A DNA stretch of 64,000 nt from Gemmatimonadota bacterium (GCA_003559555.1 PWLA01000262.1:1-64000), one strand, 5' to 3'. Counted from the first letter of the stretch, positions 1 to 9,029 are shown. Notes: generated by a model from the sequence alone, not told the origin. A program made the numbers and translations.

Positions 1-1402
1 CCAGATTCCGGTGCGCCTGAGGCGGTGTGAGGGATTCGCCCACGGCCCGCAGATACAGGGCCTCCGCCGCCGCGGCCTCCCCCCGCTCTTCCAGGACCAC
101 CCCCAGGTTCACCAGGATGGGCCCCGACCAGGGGTGGTGGGTAAGCCCCTCCCGTCCCAGCCGCAGCGCCTCGTCCTCGTGGCCGGCCATGGCCGCCGCC
201 AGGATGCTGTAGGCGTAGAAGAGGGGAGGCAGCTCGGAGCCGTCCGTCTCGCTCGCGGCCGCCCGGCACCCCCGGAATTCGTCCAGGGCTTCGTCCACCC
301 GCCCGTTCTTCACCAGCGCCACTCCCCGGGCCAGACGGAGATCCGCCTCCCGGCCTTCGGGTGGCGTGGCGGCCTCCAGTGCCTCCAGTGCCTCCTGGGC
401 ACGATCCAGGCGCTCCAGCGCCAGCGCACGATTCCGGAGCCGGGAGTAGGAGGCGCCCCCCACATCGATGGCCCGGTCCAGGAGCTCCAGGCTCTCCTGG
501 TCCCTGCCGTCCCGGAGGGCGATGACCGCCAGTCGGTCCAGGGCCTCGACCTGTCCCGGGTCCTCTTCCAGGCAAGCCTTCAGCTCCCGCTCGGCGTCCT
601 GGTACATCTCGGTGCCGTAGAAGGCCCGGCCCAGCTCCAGGTGCTGCTTCGCCTCCGATGCCGTCTCGGCCGGTTCCGCCACCTCCTCCCGGCCCTCGCC
701 AGCGGATCGGACCCATCCCTCCCGGATCATCTCGTAGATGTTGCGTGCCACCTCGAACTGCACCATCCCCGAATCCCGGACGATCCGGTGGACCGTGCGC
801 TGGCCATCCAGCAAGCCCAGGACACGTTCCTGCTGGGGTGACAGCTCGACCTCCGGATCGTTGCGGGGATCGCGGGCCACCTGGAAGATCATGGAGAGGG
901 AGGGGATCTTCTCGCGGATCTGCGTCCACTCGTCCACGCGGCGGGCCCCCTCCAGGAGGAGGTTCTCTGCCGGGATGGCCACCTTGGTCGGAATGGCCTC
1001 GTCCGGGGATTCGCCGGTGCGGAAGTGGAACGAACCCTTCTCCCAGGCGAAGAGCTCGTAGACCGCCTCCTCCACCTCGATCCGGGCAAAGCGCTCCAGG
1101 TCGGAAGGGGAGAGGTCGCCCCGATCCACCAGGAGCCGGGTGTAGTGCGTCCCCGTGTCATCGTCCCGGGCCCGGGCTTCGGCCATGGCCTCCTCCGATA
1201 CGGCGTCGTTGCGAACCAGGAGCTCGCCCAGGCGCTCGCGTCGGTTCAGCACGGTGGCGTGCACCACCACACCGTCCTCGAAATAGACGTGTCCGAAGTT
1301 GGAACGATCCGTCACCGAGAGACGGCCCGTCTTCCGGCCCATGGCCAGAAGCTGGCAGATGTCCGCCAGACCAACGTCCTGAAGCTTTCCCTCAATCGCC
1401 AT
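1..1402 (-). CDS. DUF4388 and TPR-repeat protein (C-terminus cut by window edge)
   Basis: The reading frame is open from an ATG at 1402 to the window edge, so about 467 residues are visible and the C-terminus is missing. Residues 1-110 have the DUF4388 pattern: a start 'MAIEGKLQDVGLADICQLL', then 'KTGRLSV' near 24-30 and 'FEDGVVVHA' near 41-49. DUF4388 is found in regulatory and motility proteins of Myxococcota and relatives. A middle region (about 165-232) looks like a small helical or winged fold, and from about 250 onward TPR-like helical pairs follow ('AKQHLELGRAFY', 'ALDRLAVIALRDG'). No enzymatic motif or signal peptide is visible, so a cytoplasmic scaffold role is inferred. It lies 48 bases downstream of the tandem DnaA-like gene and is probably cotranscribed with it. 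Confidence 0.8.
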   Translation of the reverse strand, partial: MAIEGKLQDVGLADICQLLAMGRKTGRLSVTDRSNFGHVYFEDGVVVHATVLNRRERLGELLVRNDAVSEEAMAEARARDDDTGTHYTRLLVDRGDLSPSDLERFARIEVEEAVYELFAWEKGSFHFRTGESPDEAIPTKVAIPAENLLLEGARRVDEWTQIREKIPSLSMIFQVARDPRNDPEVELSPQQERVLGLLDGQRTVHRIVRDSGMVQFEVARNIYEMIREGWVRSAGEGREEVAEPAETASEAKQHLELGRAFYGTEMYQDAERELKACLEEDPGQVEALDRLAVIALRDGRDQESLELLDRAIDVGGASYSRLRNRALALERLDRAQEALEALEAATPPEGREADLRLARGVALVKNGRVDEALDEFRGCRAAASETDGSELPPLFYAYSILAAAMAGHEDEALRLGREGLTHHPWSGPILVNLGVVLEERGEAAAAEALYLRAVGESLTPPQAHRNL

Positions 1403-1450
1403 CCCGTCTCCCTGCGTGACTGGGGATCGATCCGCCGACCTTTCCCCTCA

Positions 1451-3283
1451 TCAGAAGTCCTCCACCACCCGATCGTCCACCGAGGGCCAGTCCCATACCA
1501 CCCGCTCCCGGGAGGGGGTCCATGGCTTGTCGTCGCCATCTTCGTCTTCCGGGGGACCCTCGGGCTCCCGGGAGCGGTCGGTCCTTCGCCGAGCTCGTCC
1601 GACGCCTGCCAGCTCCTTGAGAGCGGCCAGGTCATCCATCTCGTCGGCTGGCACCACGACCTCGTCATCCAGGGAACCGGTCGCCAGAACCGGCTCGTCC
1701 TCGGGCTCGGGCCGCCGTTCCGTGACCAGATCGTCGGGGAGGGGGTCGTCGCCCAGTTCCACCACCAAGCCCCCTTCGAAGCGGGAGCGGAGGCGGTCAT
1801 CCAATTGCTCCATCTCGGAGGGAAGCCGGTCCGAAGCCAGAAAGATCCTGGCATCGCGGCGTCTCAGCGCCTCGAAGAGGTGGAAGAACTCCTCCTGGGC
1901 CCGTTCGGTCACCGTGAGGCGCTCCAGTCCGTGCAGGAGGAGCACCTCCACCGTCCACCAGCGCTCCCGCCAGGCCCCGGCCACACCCTCCGAGATGGCA
2001 TCCACGAACTCGTTGGAGAAGGCCTCCACCGAGATGAGGGCCACTCGAGCCTCCGGAGCTCGGCTCCGATGCGTTCGTCCCACCGCCTCCAGAAAGATCC
2101 GGGCTCGATGAGGGTCCGCCGAGTGCACGTACAGCGGATTGTAGTCCGGGCGCTCGGCGGTAAGGAGCCGGTCGGCAGCCCGCTGGGCCAGCGCCGGCAC
2201 ATGGGCCTCGAGCTCTGAGAGATCCGGTCCCGGAGGAACGTCGGCGAAGGGGCGTGCCCGCTCTCGCGCCGACGCCAGGAGCGACTCCGACTCGTCCAGG
2301 CGACCCGGATCCCGAAGGAGGGTGGCTGCCGCCTCGGGCCAGGGGTTGCCCAGCTCCTCCAGCTCACGGGCGATCTCCCGACTCCGCTCCAGGTTGGCGG
2401 AATACCGCTCCAGCGCCTTCTCCCATCCCTCGGGCTCCTGGTCCCCCTCGAGCATTCGGCTCAGGCTTCGGACCACGAATCCCTCCGCCTCGGCTTCTTC
2501 CACCATCCGGCGGAGCCGTCGGCGCCACTGGGGCTCCTCCGGCTCGTCTGGAGCCTCCAGGTGGGCCTGGGGAAGACCACCCACCGCCTCCGGAAGCTCT
2601 TCCACCGTCACGGCCCGGTCCTCCAGCTCCTGCAGGACCAGGACCCGATTCAGGGCGCCCTGGAGCTCCCGAACGTTCCGGAAGGCCGAACGGGCCAGCA
2701 CCTCGGCCACGCCCGGTGCCAGTTCGGCGCCCCGGTCCCTGGCCTTCCGCCTCACGATGGCCACCCGGGTCTCCAGGTCCGGAGGCCCCAGGTCCACGAT
2801 GAGACCTCCCGAGAAGCGGGAGAGGAGCCGGGCGTCCAGATCCTCCATGTCGGCGGGGGGGCGGTCCGAGGCCAGAGCCACCTGCCCGCCCCTGGACGTG
2901 ATCCCGTCCAGGGTCCGTAGAAGCATCTCCTGGGCCTGTTTCTGGCCGGCCAGAAACTGCACGTCGTCCAGGAGGAGGATGTCCAGGGACGCGTAGCGGG
3001 CCTCCAGCTCGATCCCCTGGCCCCGTTCCAGCGCCTCCGTCAGCTCACCCAGGAACACCTCCAGAGGCTGCAGCACCACCTCCCGCTCCGGATCCTGCCG
3101 GAGGGCATGGTGGGCGATCGCCGTGAGGATGTGGGACTTCCCCAGACCGGAGGCGGAATACATGAAGAGGGGGTTGTAGCTCCGACCGGGATGCTCGGCC
3201 ACACGGCGTGCGGCGGCGCTGGCCAGACGGTTGGCCGGCCCCACCACAAAGCTGTCGAAGGTCATCCGCGGGTCGAAGTTCAT
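1451..3283 (-). CDS. Tandem DnaA-type AAA+ protein, second module degenerate, no domain IV
   Basis: I chose the ATG at 3283 because AGGAGA lies about ten bases upstream; the frame could extend to 3382 but that part looks non-coding. The protein has 610 residues. Module 1 (about 8-235) resembles the DnaA AAA+ domain: 'YNPLFMYSASGLGKSH' at 36-51 with Lys49/Ser50, Walker B 'LLLDDVQF' at 103-110, 'ASD' sensor 138-140, and 'NVRELQGALN' at 203-212. The first P-loop glycine is replaced by Ser43. A charged helical linker follows (250-350). Module 2 (about 375-512) repeats the pattern, but the Walker A site reads 'VHSADPHRARIF' and the Walker B site 'LLLHGLERL', so it should not bind or hydrolyse ATP. 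The C-terminus is acidic and disordered, with no DnaA domain IV helix-turn-helix. It is therefore not the replication initiator. Its function is unknown; an Hda-like or scaffold role is possible. Confidence 0.85.
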   Translation of the reverse strand: MNFDPRMTFDSFVVGPANRLASAAARRVAEHPGRSYNPLFMYSASGLGKSHILTAIAHHALRQDPEREVVLQPLEVFLGELTEALERGQGIELEARYASLDILLLDDVQFLAGQKQAQEMLLRTLDGITSRGGQVALASDRPPADMEDLDARLLSRFSGGLIVDLGPPDLETRVAIVRRKARDRGAELAPGVAEVLARSAFRNVRELQGALNRVLVLQELEDRAVTVEELPEAVGGLPQAHLEAPDEPEEPQWRRRLRRMVEEAEAEGFVVRSLSRMLEGDQEPEGWEKALERYSANLERSREIARELEELGNPWPEAAATLLRDPGRLDESESLLASARERARPFADVPPGPDLSELEAHVPALAQRAADRLLTAERPDYNPLYVHSADPHRARIFLEAVGRTHRSRAPEARVALISVEAFSNEFVDAISEGVAGAWRERWWTVEVLLLHGLERLTVTERAQEEFFHLFEALRRRDARIFLASDRLPSEMEQLDDRLRSRFEGGLVVELGDDPLPDDLVTERRPEPEDEPVLATGSLDDEVVVPADEMDDLAALKELAGVGRARRRTDRSREPEGPPEDEDGDDKPWTPSRERVVWDWPSVDDRVVEDF

Positions 3284-3422
3284 CTGATTCCGTTCTCCTG
3301 AGGCTCCCACTCCGGGTTTCTGCACGTCCACACTCAGCTTCTCATGACTGCAAGGTATTGGCAAGCTCCCCAGGGAGCACAACGCTCCAGCCCCTACCCC
3401 CCATGCAGGCGGTAGATCGGTG

Positions 3423-4409
3423 TCAGGCCTCCACCGATTCCCGGGCCCAGCGGGCTACCTCGTCCAGATCCGAGGGAAGCGGAGCGTGGAAGCGCTGGAT
3501 CTCACCGGTGGCCGGGTGCCGGAAGGCCAGCCGATAGGCGTGAAGGAACTGCCGGGGCGTCCGGCTCGCCAGCGCCCGGGCCCACTGCCGGTGGCGGCCG
3601 CCCATTCCCTTCTCCCACCCCTTCCCGTAGAGTTCGTCAGCCACCACCGGATGTCCGATGTGGGCCAGGTGCACCCGGATCTGGTGTGTGCGACCCGTCT
3701 CGAGTCCCACTTCCAGGAGCTCGGCGGTGGGCCAGCTCTCCTGGACCCGGACATGGGTCACCGCCCGCCGCCCCCCCTTCTCCACCACCGCCATCCGCTG
3801 GCGGTTCGACGGATCCCGGCCGATGGGGCCCTCGATCTTCCGGGGACTCCGATCCAGGTGTCCCCACGAGGCCGCCAGGTAGAACCGCTTCACTCTACGC
3901 TGCTTGAGCAGCTGCGAGAGGGCGCGATGGGTTGGGTCGTCCTTGGCCACCACCAGGAGGCCGGAGGTGTCCCGGTCCAGCCGATGCACGATCCCGGGAC
4001 GGCGGGTGCCCCCGATCCCCGAGAGGTCATCCACGTGGTGGAGGAGCGCGTTCACCAGGGTTCCCCTGGGATGTCCCGGGGCCGGATGCACCACCATCCC
4101 CGCGGCCTTGTTCACCACCAGGAGATGCTCGTCCTCCCACACCACGTCCAGTGGGAGATCCTCGGGCTCGGCCCGGGCCGGTTCGGGGGGCGGAATGCGC
4201 ACCCGGATCCGATCCCCCGGCGTCACAGGCTCGGATTTCCGGGGAACCTCTCCGTTCAGAGAGATCCAACCCTTCTCCAGGAGCCGGGCGATTCGGGTCC
4301 GGGATAATTCCAGCTGACCGGCCAGCCAGAGGTCCAGGCGGGTCCCCTCATCCCCCTCCGGGACCACCAGCGTGCGCTCTTCCGCCTCGTCGGTCGTCTT
4401 CATTGCCAT
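3423..4409 (-). CDS. rluD: 23S rRNA pseudouridine synthase, RluA/RluD family
   Basis: This 328-residue protein has an N-terminal S4 RNA-binding domain (about 15-70) and a RluA-type catalytic domain. The family signature 'HRLDRDTSG' is at 142-150 with the catalytic Asp145, and 'GRTHQIRVHL' follows further on. The family isomerises uridines of helix 69 of 23S rRNA; assignment to RluD rather than another RluA paralogue rests on length, the S4 domain and the position next to ileS. The start may be 4409 (MAMK) or 4403 (MKTT). It lies about 20 bases downstream of ileS and probably shares its transcript. In many bacteria lspA sits between these two genes; here it does not. Confidence 0.92.
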   Translation of the reverse strand: MAMKTTDEAEERTLVVPEGDEGTRLDLWLAGQLELSRTRIARLLEKGWISLNGEVPRKSEPVTPGDRIRVRIPPPEPARAEPEDLPLDVVWEDEHLLVVNKAAGMVVHPAPGHPRGTLVNALLHHVDDLSGIGGTRRPGIVHRLDRDTSGLLVVAKDDPTHRALSQLLKQRRVKRFYLAASWGHLDRSPRKIEGPIGRDPSNRQRMAVVEKGGRRAVTHVRVQESWPTAELLEVGLETGRTHQIRVHLAHIGHPVVADELYGKGWEKGMGGRHRQWARALASRTPRQFLHAYRLAFRHPATGEIQRFHAPLPSDLDEVARWARESVEA

Positions 4410-4428
4410 CTCGCGGGGCGGGGGTCAA

Positions 4429-7400
4429 TCACTCGCCGGACCCGGCGACGCGACTCAGCGAGACCCTCAGCTCCGTTCCGTCGACCTCATCGGCCAGGGT
4501 TGCCTGGTACTCCCCAGAGGCGTCGTCCGCAGGTCCCTGCAGCTCCAGCGCCAGTGTCTCGCCGGCAATGAAGCCGTGGAAGCGCTCCACGGCGTCCGCC
4601 ACCGGACCGGGGCCCTCCACCCGCAATCGGATCCGGTCGGTGATCTCGAGTCCGGCATCCCGTCGGAGCCGCTGGATGCGGTTCACCAGCTCCCGGGCCA
4701 TTCCCTCGATACGGAGGTCCTTGTCCAGGGTGGGATCCAGCGCCGCCGTGTATCCCTCCTGCGCCTTCACCACCAGGTCCCCGGCGGCCTTTCGCTCGAT
4801 CTCGAGCCAGTCGCCTTCCAGGGGGATCTCCTCTCCCGCCACTTCCACCGTCACCGACCCGCCGTCCCGGAACGCCGCCAGTTCCGCCGAGCTCAGCGCG
4901 CGGATGGCGTCGCCGGCCTCCTGGCTCTGCTGCTGGAACCGGGGACCCAGGACCCGGAAGTCGGGGCGGGCCTGGAGCTCCACCAGGGAGTCGGTGGAGT
5001 CCAGGAGCGAGACCTCCTTCACGTTCAGCTCCTCCCGAAGGAGTTCCAGGAGCTCGTCCCGGGGCACCCGGCTCCCCTGGGGAAGCACGGCGTGGAGCCG
5101 CGGTAGCGGCTGTCGGACCCGGATCCGGACATCTTCCCGGGCCGAACGGCCCAGCGACACCAGCGTCCGGACCGTGGTCATCTCGACTTCCAGGTCGGCG
5201 TCCAGGAGGGCTTCGTCGGCTTCCGGGAAGGCCGCCAGGTGAACGCTCTCGTCGTCGGTGAGGGCCCGGTGGAGCCAGTCGGCCACGAAGGGAGTGACGG
5301 GGGCCGTGAGTCGGGCCACCGCCACCAGCGCCTCCCACAGGGTGCGGAAGGCAGCCCGGGCATCGGCGTCGTCGGCGTTTCCCCAGAACCGCGGCCGTGA
5401 GCGACGCACGAACCAGTTCGAGAGGTCCTCGTTCAGGAAGTCGCCCACCAGCCGGTAGGCCCGGGTGAGCTGGTACTCGCTCAGTTCCCGAGCCACCTCG
5501 CGCACCGTCCTGTGCAGCCGGGAGAGAAGCCAGCGATCCAGGATCGTGCGCTCCTCCGGCGCCGGCACGGGGTCGGACGGACTCCACTCCTCCACGTTTG
5601 CGTAGAGGGAAAAGAACCGGTACGTGTTCAGCGCGGTATCGAAGAACTTCCGGGCTGCCTCCCGGACGCCTTCCGGATCGTACCGCTTCGGCACCCACGG
5701 GTTGGATGAGACGATGAGGTACCAGCGAAGCGCATCGGTGCCGAACTCATCGATGGCGTCCCAGGGATCCACCGTGTTGCCCTTGGACTTGGACATCTTC
5801 TGGCCATCTGCGTCCAGAATGAGGCCGTTCACCATCACGTTGCGGTAGGCCGGCCCCAGATCCAGCATGGAGGCGATGGCCAGGAGCGAATAGAACCATC
5901 CCCGGGTCTGGTCCAGTCCCTCGCAGATGAAGTCGGCGGGAAAGTGGTTCCAGAAGGTCTCGTCGTTCTCGTGGGGCCAGTGCCACTGGGCGTAGGGCAT
6001 GGCGCCGGAGTCGAACCAGACGTCCACCACCACCGGGTCCCGACGCATGACCCCCTTCCCGTCGGCGGCGGGCCAGGTGAGGTCGTCGATGAAGGGCCGA
6101 TGGGGATCGAAGTCGTCGGGCAGCCCCCCCACCTTCTCGGAGAGCTCCTCCAGCGAGCCGATCCACTCCACCTGGGTCGGATCCCGGTCGTTGACCCAGA
6201 CCGGAAGCGGCGTGCCCCAGAAACGGTCCCGGGAGAGCGCCCAGTCCACGTTGTTGGCCAGCCACTCGCCCATCCGGCCTTCGCCCACCTCCGGAGGGTG
6301 CCACTCCACCTTCCGGTTGTTGTCCAGCATGACGTCCTTCAGGGTGGAGGTGGCGGCAAACCACGAGTCCCGGGCCATGTAGATCAGGGGAGACGAGCAG
6401 CGCCAGCAGTGGGGGTAGGAGTGGACCACCTCCTCGATCCGGAACAGCCGCTCCCGGGTGCGCAGCTCCTCCACCAGGAGGGGATCCGCCTCCTTCACGA
6501 AGGTGCCCCCCACCACCGGGATCTCCTCCCGGAATCGTCCGGAATCGTCCACCGGCCGGAGGAGGGGAAAGCCGTGCCGCTGTCCGGCAGCGTAGTCGTC
6601 GGCGCCGAAGGCCGGGGCCATGTGCACGATTCCGGTCCCTTCGGCATCGGAGACGAAGTCCTCGGCCACCACCAGCCAGGCCCGCTCGGCCTCCTCCTCC
6701 GGCACCTCCACCAGGTCCAGGGGACGCTGGTAGCGTCGTCCCACCAGCTGCTTGCCGGTGTAGCGCCGGAGGATGGGGGTATCGGCGCCGAAGATCTCCT
6801 CCACGCGGGACTCGGCCAGCACGATCCGCCAGTCACCCCAGGCCACCTCGGCGTAGTCCAGGTCCTCCCGTACGGCCAGCGCCGTGTTGGAGGGCACCGT
6901 CCAGGGCGTGGTGGTCCAGGCCAGAAAGGCCCGGTCCTCGCCGCCTTCGTCCTCGACCCAGGGACAGAGGAAGAAGAGCGAAGGATCGGCAACCTCCTCG
7001 TAGCCCTGCGCCACCTCGTGCGAGGAGAGGGCGGTCCCGCAGCGGGGGCAATAGGGGACTGACTTGTGGCCGCGGTAGAGGAGACCCCGGTCCGCCAGCT
7101 TCTTCAGGATCGCCCAGACCGACTCGATGTATTCGGCATGGAAGGTCACGTAGGGCCGGGAGTAGTCCAACCAGTATCCGATTCGCTCGGACAGCCGCTC
7201 CCATTCCTCCTTGTACGTGAAGACCGACTCCCGACAGACCCGGTTGAATTCGGCGATCCCCACCTCTTCGATCTCCGGCTTCCCCGAGATCCCCAGTTTC
7301 TTCTCGGCCTCGATCTCCACCGGGAGCCCGTGGGTGTCCCACCCGGCGATCCGGGTCACGCTGCGACCCAGCATGGTCCGATGTCGGCACACCAGGTCCT

Positions 7401-7596
7401 TGATGGTCCGGGAGATGATGTGGTGGAGTCCGGGACGACCGTTGGCCGTGGGCGGGCCCTCATAGAAGACGAAGGGCTCGCCGTCGGCCGTGGCCTCCAT
7501 GGTCAGGGCGAAGAGATCGTCCTGGCGCCACCGCTGGAGGAGCCCCTCCTCCATCTCGATGAGAGTGTCGGGGACGTGGGGATAGGTCATGCGCAT
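4429..7596 (-). CDS. ileS: Isoleucyl-tRNA synthetase
   Basis: This cytoplasmic class I synthetase attaches isoleucine to tRNA-Ile. At 1055 residues it matches the longer IleRS form. The HIGH site reads 'GRPGLHHI' (about 53-60), a variant common in the longer type, and 'KMSKS' is near residue 600. A zinc site 'CPRCGTALSSHE' and the editing-domain text 'CWRCSSPLIYMARDSWF' are present. The long form is often associated with lower mupirocin sensitivity; whether that holds here is unknown. The start is ATG 7596 (alternatively 7590); neither has a clear Shine-Dalgarno sequence. It begins 12 bases after divIVA. Confidence 0.97.
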   Translation of the reverse strand: MRMTYPHVPDTLIEMEEGLLQRWRQDDLFALTMEATADGEPFVFYEGPPTANGRPGLHHIISRTIKDLVCRHRTMLGRSVTRIAGWDTHGLPVEIEAEKKLGISGKPEIEEVGIAEFNRVCRESVFTYKEEWERLSERIGYWLDYSRPYVTFHAEYIESVWAILKKLADRGLLYRGHKSVPYCPRCGTALSSHEVAQGYEEVADPSLFFLCPWVEDEGGEDRAFLAWTTTPWTVPSNTALAVREDLDYAEVAWGDWRIVLAESRVEEIFGADTPILRRYTGKQLVGRRYQRPLDLVEVPEEEAERAWLVVAEDFVSDAEGTGIVHMAPAFGADDYAAGQRHGFPLLRPVDDSGRFREEIPVVGGTFVKEADPLLVEELRTRERLFRIEEVVHSYPHCWRCSSPLIYMARDSWFAATSTLKDVMLDNNRKVEWHPPEVGEGRMGEWLANNVDWALSRDRFWGTPLPVWVNDRDPTQVEWIGSLEELSEKVGGLPDDFDPHRPFIDDLTWPAADGKGVMRRDPVVVDVWFDSGAMPYAQWHWPHENDETFWNHFPADFICEGLDQTRGWFYSLLAIASMLDLGPAYRNVMVNGLILDADGQKMSKSKGNTVDPWDAIDEFGTDALRWYLIVSSNPWVPKRYDPEGVREAARKFFDTALNTYRFFSLYANVEEWSPSDPVPAPEERTILDRWLLSRLHRTVREVARELSEYQLTRAYRLVGDFLNEDLSNWFVRRSRPRFWGNADDADARAAFRTLWEALVAVARLTAPVTPFVADWLHRALTDDESVHLAAFPEADEALLDADLEVEMTTVRTLVSLGRSAREDVRIRVRQPLPRLHAVLPQGSRVPRDELLELLREELNVKEVSLLDSTDSLVELQARPDFRVLGPRFQQQSQEAGDAIRALSSAELAAFRDGGSVTVEVAGEEIPLEGDWLEIERKAAGDLVVKAQEGYTAALDPTLDKDLRIEGMARELVNRIQRLRRDAGLEITDRIRLRVEGPGPVADAVERFHGFIAGETLALELQGPADDASGEYQATLADEVDGTELRVSLSRVAGSGE

Positions 7597-7608
7597 CAGG
7601 GGTTCAGG

Positions 7609-8217
7609 TCAGGATCGGGCGTCTTCGTCGGCCGGATCGTCATCGGCATTCGGGGCGTCATCGTCGGCCGGGTCGTCATCCGCTGGATCGGCCTCGTCCG
7701 GCAGGGGCGGAAAGTCGTCGGCCGGAGTCTTCTCCTCTTCCAGCTCCAGGGCGTCCATCTCCCGTTCAAGGAGCGAGCGGAAGGCCCGGAGGAAGCGGGA
7801 TCGGGCGCGATTCAGCTCCACGAGCTCGTGCCGTCGCTCCGCAAGAAGCCGCTCCGCGTCGTCCCGGGCGCGGCGGGCCTCCTCCTGAGCGGCGCGACGA
7901 AGTTCTTCGGCCTCGCCCCGGGCCTCCCGGAGGGTGAGGTCCGCCTCCCGGCGCGCCTGGTCCCGGATCTCCTCCCGGAGCTCCTGTGCCGTCACCAGCG
8001 CCTCCTGCACCGCCTTCTCCCGGCCTTCCTGGCCCTCCACCTGCTGGCCCAGTCGTTCCACCCGCTCCCGCAGGGTCAGGTTCTCCTTGACCACCTCCTC
8101 GAGGCGCTCCGACACCAGCTCCAGGAACTGGTCCACCTCCTCGGGATCATAGCCCCGGAGCCCTCGACGAAAGTCGCCTCGCTTCTTTCGAACGTCCAGC
8201 GGTGTCAGGTCCATCAT
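7609..8217 (-). CDS. divIVA: DivIVA-domain coiled-coil protein with acidic tail
   Basis: The first 45 residues carry the DivIVA lipid-binding signature ('TPLDVRKKRGDFRRGLRGYD' followed by 'EEVDQFLELV'). A coiled coil rich in Glu, Arg and Ala runs to about 165. The last 35 residues are a low-complexity acidic tail built from 'ADDDP'-like units. DivIVA proteins sense negative membrane curvature and recruit division or polar-growth factors. The 202-203 residue product starts at ATG 8217, whose ATGA overlaps the yggS stop; an immediately following ATG (8214) is equally possible. The order yggS-divIVA-ileS matches the division cluster of Gram-positive bacteria, but sepF and yggT are absent here. 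Confidence 0.88.
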   Translation of the reverse strand: MMDLTPLDVRKKRGDFRRGLRGYDPEEVDQFLELVSERLEEVVKENLTLRERVERLGQQVEGQEGREKAVQEALVTAQELREEIRDQARREADLTLREARGEAEELRRAAQEEARRARDDAERLLAERRHELVELNRARSRFLRAFRSLLEREMDALELEEEKTPADDFPPLPDEADPADDDPADDDAPNADDDPADEDARS

Positions 8218-8939
8218 TCCGGTCGCTCCCCGAAAAGGACCGTGCCGAGGCGAACCAGGGTGCTCCCCTCCTCCACGGCCAGCTCGTAGTCGTTGGACAT
8301 GCCCATCGAGAGCTCCCGGCCCCGGTAGTCGGCATGCGTCTCCCGGGCCTCCTCCTGGAGCTCCCGGAGCCGGCGGAAGGTGGTCCGGATGAGATCTCGA
8401 TCCTCCGTGAGTGGCGCCATGGTCATGAGGCCCTGCACTTCCAGGGAGGGCATCTCCAGGATCTCTTCCACCTGGCTCCGGAAGTCCTCCGGCGTGAAGC
8501 CGTATTTGCTCTCCTCTCCGGAGGTGTTGACCTGGATGAGGGTCGGCAGGGGGTCGCAACCATCGGGCGCCGTACGCTCGAGCCGCCGGGCCAGGCGCAA
8601 CGAATCGAGGGAGTGGAGGAGATGGGCGGCCTTCCGGACACCGGGCGCCTTCCGCCGCTGCAGGTGCCCCACCATGTGCCAGCGCGGTACCGCGCTGTCG
8701 GGACCGGGACCATCCGCCATCTCCTCCAGCCTTCTGCGCTTCTCTTCCAGCTCCCCCAGGCGGTTCTCTCCCAGCTCCCGGACGCCGCAAGCCAGGGCGG
8801 CCCGGATGGCCTCAAGGGGGTGTCCCTTGGTCACGGCTACGAGCCGGATCGACGTGGGCTGCCGCCCGGCCCGTGTGGCGGCCTCGGCGATTCGTTCCCG
8901 CACCTGTGGGAGGGTTTTTTCGAGTCGGGTCTGGTACAT
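8214..8939 (-). CDS. yggS: PLP-binding protein of the YggS/PROSC family
   Basis: This 241-residue protein has the alanine-racemase-like N-terminal fold that binds pyridoxal phosphate. The PLP lysine is in 'VAVTKGH', followed by 'GENRLGE', 'HMVGHLQRRK', 'LIQVNTSGEESKYGF' and 'SMGMSNDYELAVEEGSTLVR', all family hallmarks. YggS controls free PLP levels and has no known catalytic turnover. I place the start at ATG 8939 (MYQTRLE), which matches family length; the frame stays open to 8987. Its stop overlaps the divIVA start. Confidence 0.93.
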   Translation of the reverse strand: MYQTRLEKTLPQVRERIAEAATRAGRQPTSIRLVAVTKGHPLEAIRAALACGVRELGENRLGELEEKRRRLEEMADGPGPDSAVPRWHMVGHLQRRKAPGVRKAAHLLHSLDSLRLARRLERTAPDGCDPLPTLIQVNTSGEESKYGFTPEDFRSQVEEILEMPSLEVQGLMTMAPLTEDRDLIRTTFRRLRELQEEARETHADYRGRELSMGMSNDYELAVEEGSTLVRLGTVLFGERPE

Positions 8940-8992
8940 GGCCTCCAATTGTATCGTAGTGGCGGGCAAGACGGAACCGTAACACACACGCA

Positions 8993-9029
8993 GAAGCCCC
9001 GCCGGCCACGGAAGGGCCGGCGGGGCTTC
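8993..9029 (-). terminator. Strong hairpin terminator after tonB
   Basis: A perfect 15-bp inverted repeat (8993-9007 paired with 9015-9029) encloses a 7-base loop. It begins 26 bases past the tonB stop and lies before yggS. The minus-strand sequence after the stem is only weakly T-rich (TGCGTGTGTG), so termination may depend mainly on the very stable GC stem. It separates the Ton operon from the yggS-divIVA-ileS operon. Confidence 0.75.

Noticed and set aside
3284-3422. Promoter for the tandem DnaA-like gene
   Set aside because: The gap has a small hairpin (GGAGC-N5-GCTCC) and TTGCCA, but no -10 at proper spacing, so I do not call it.
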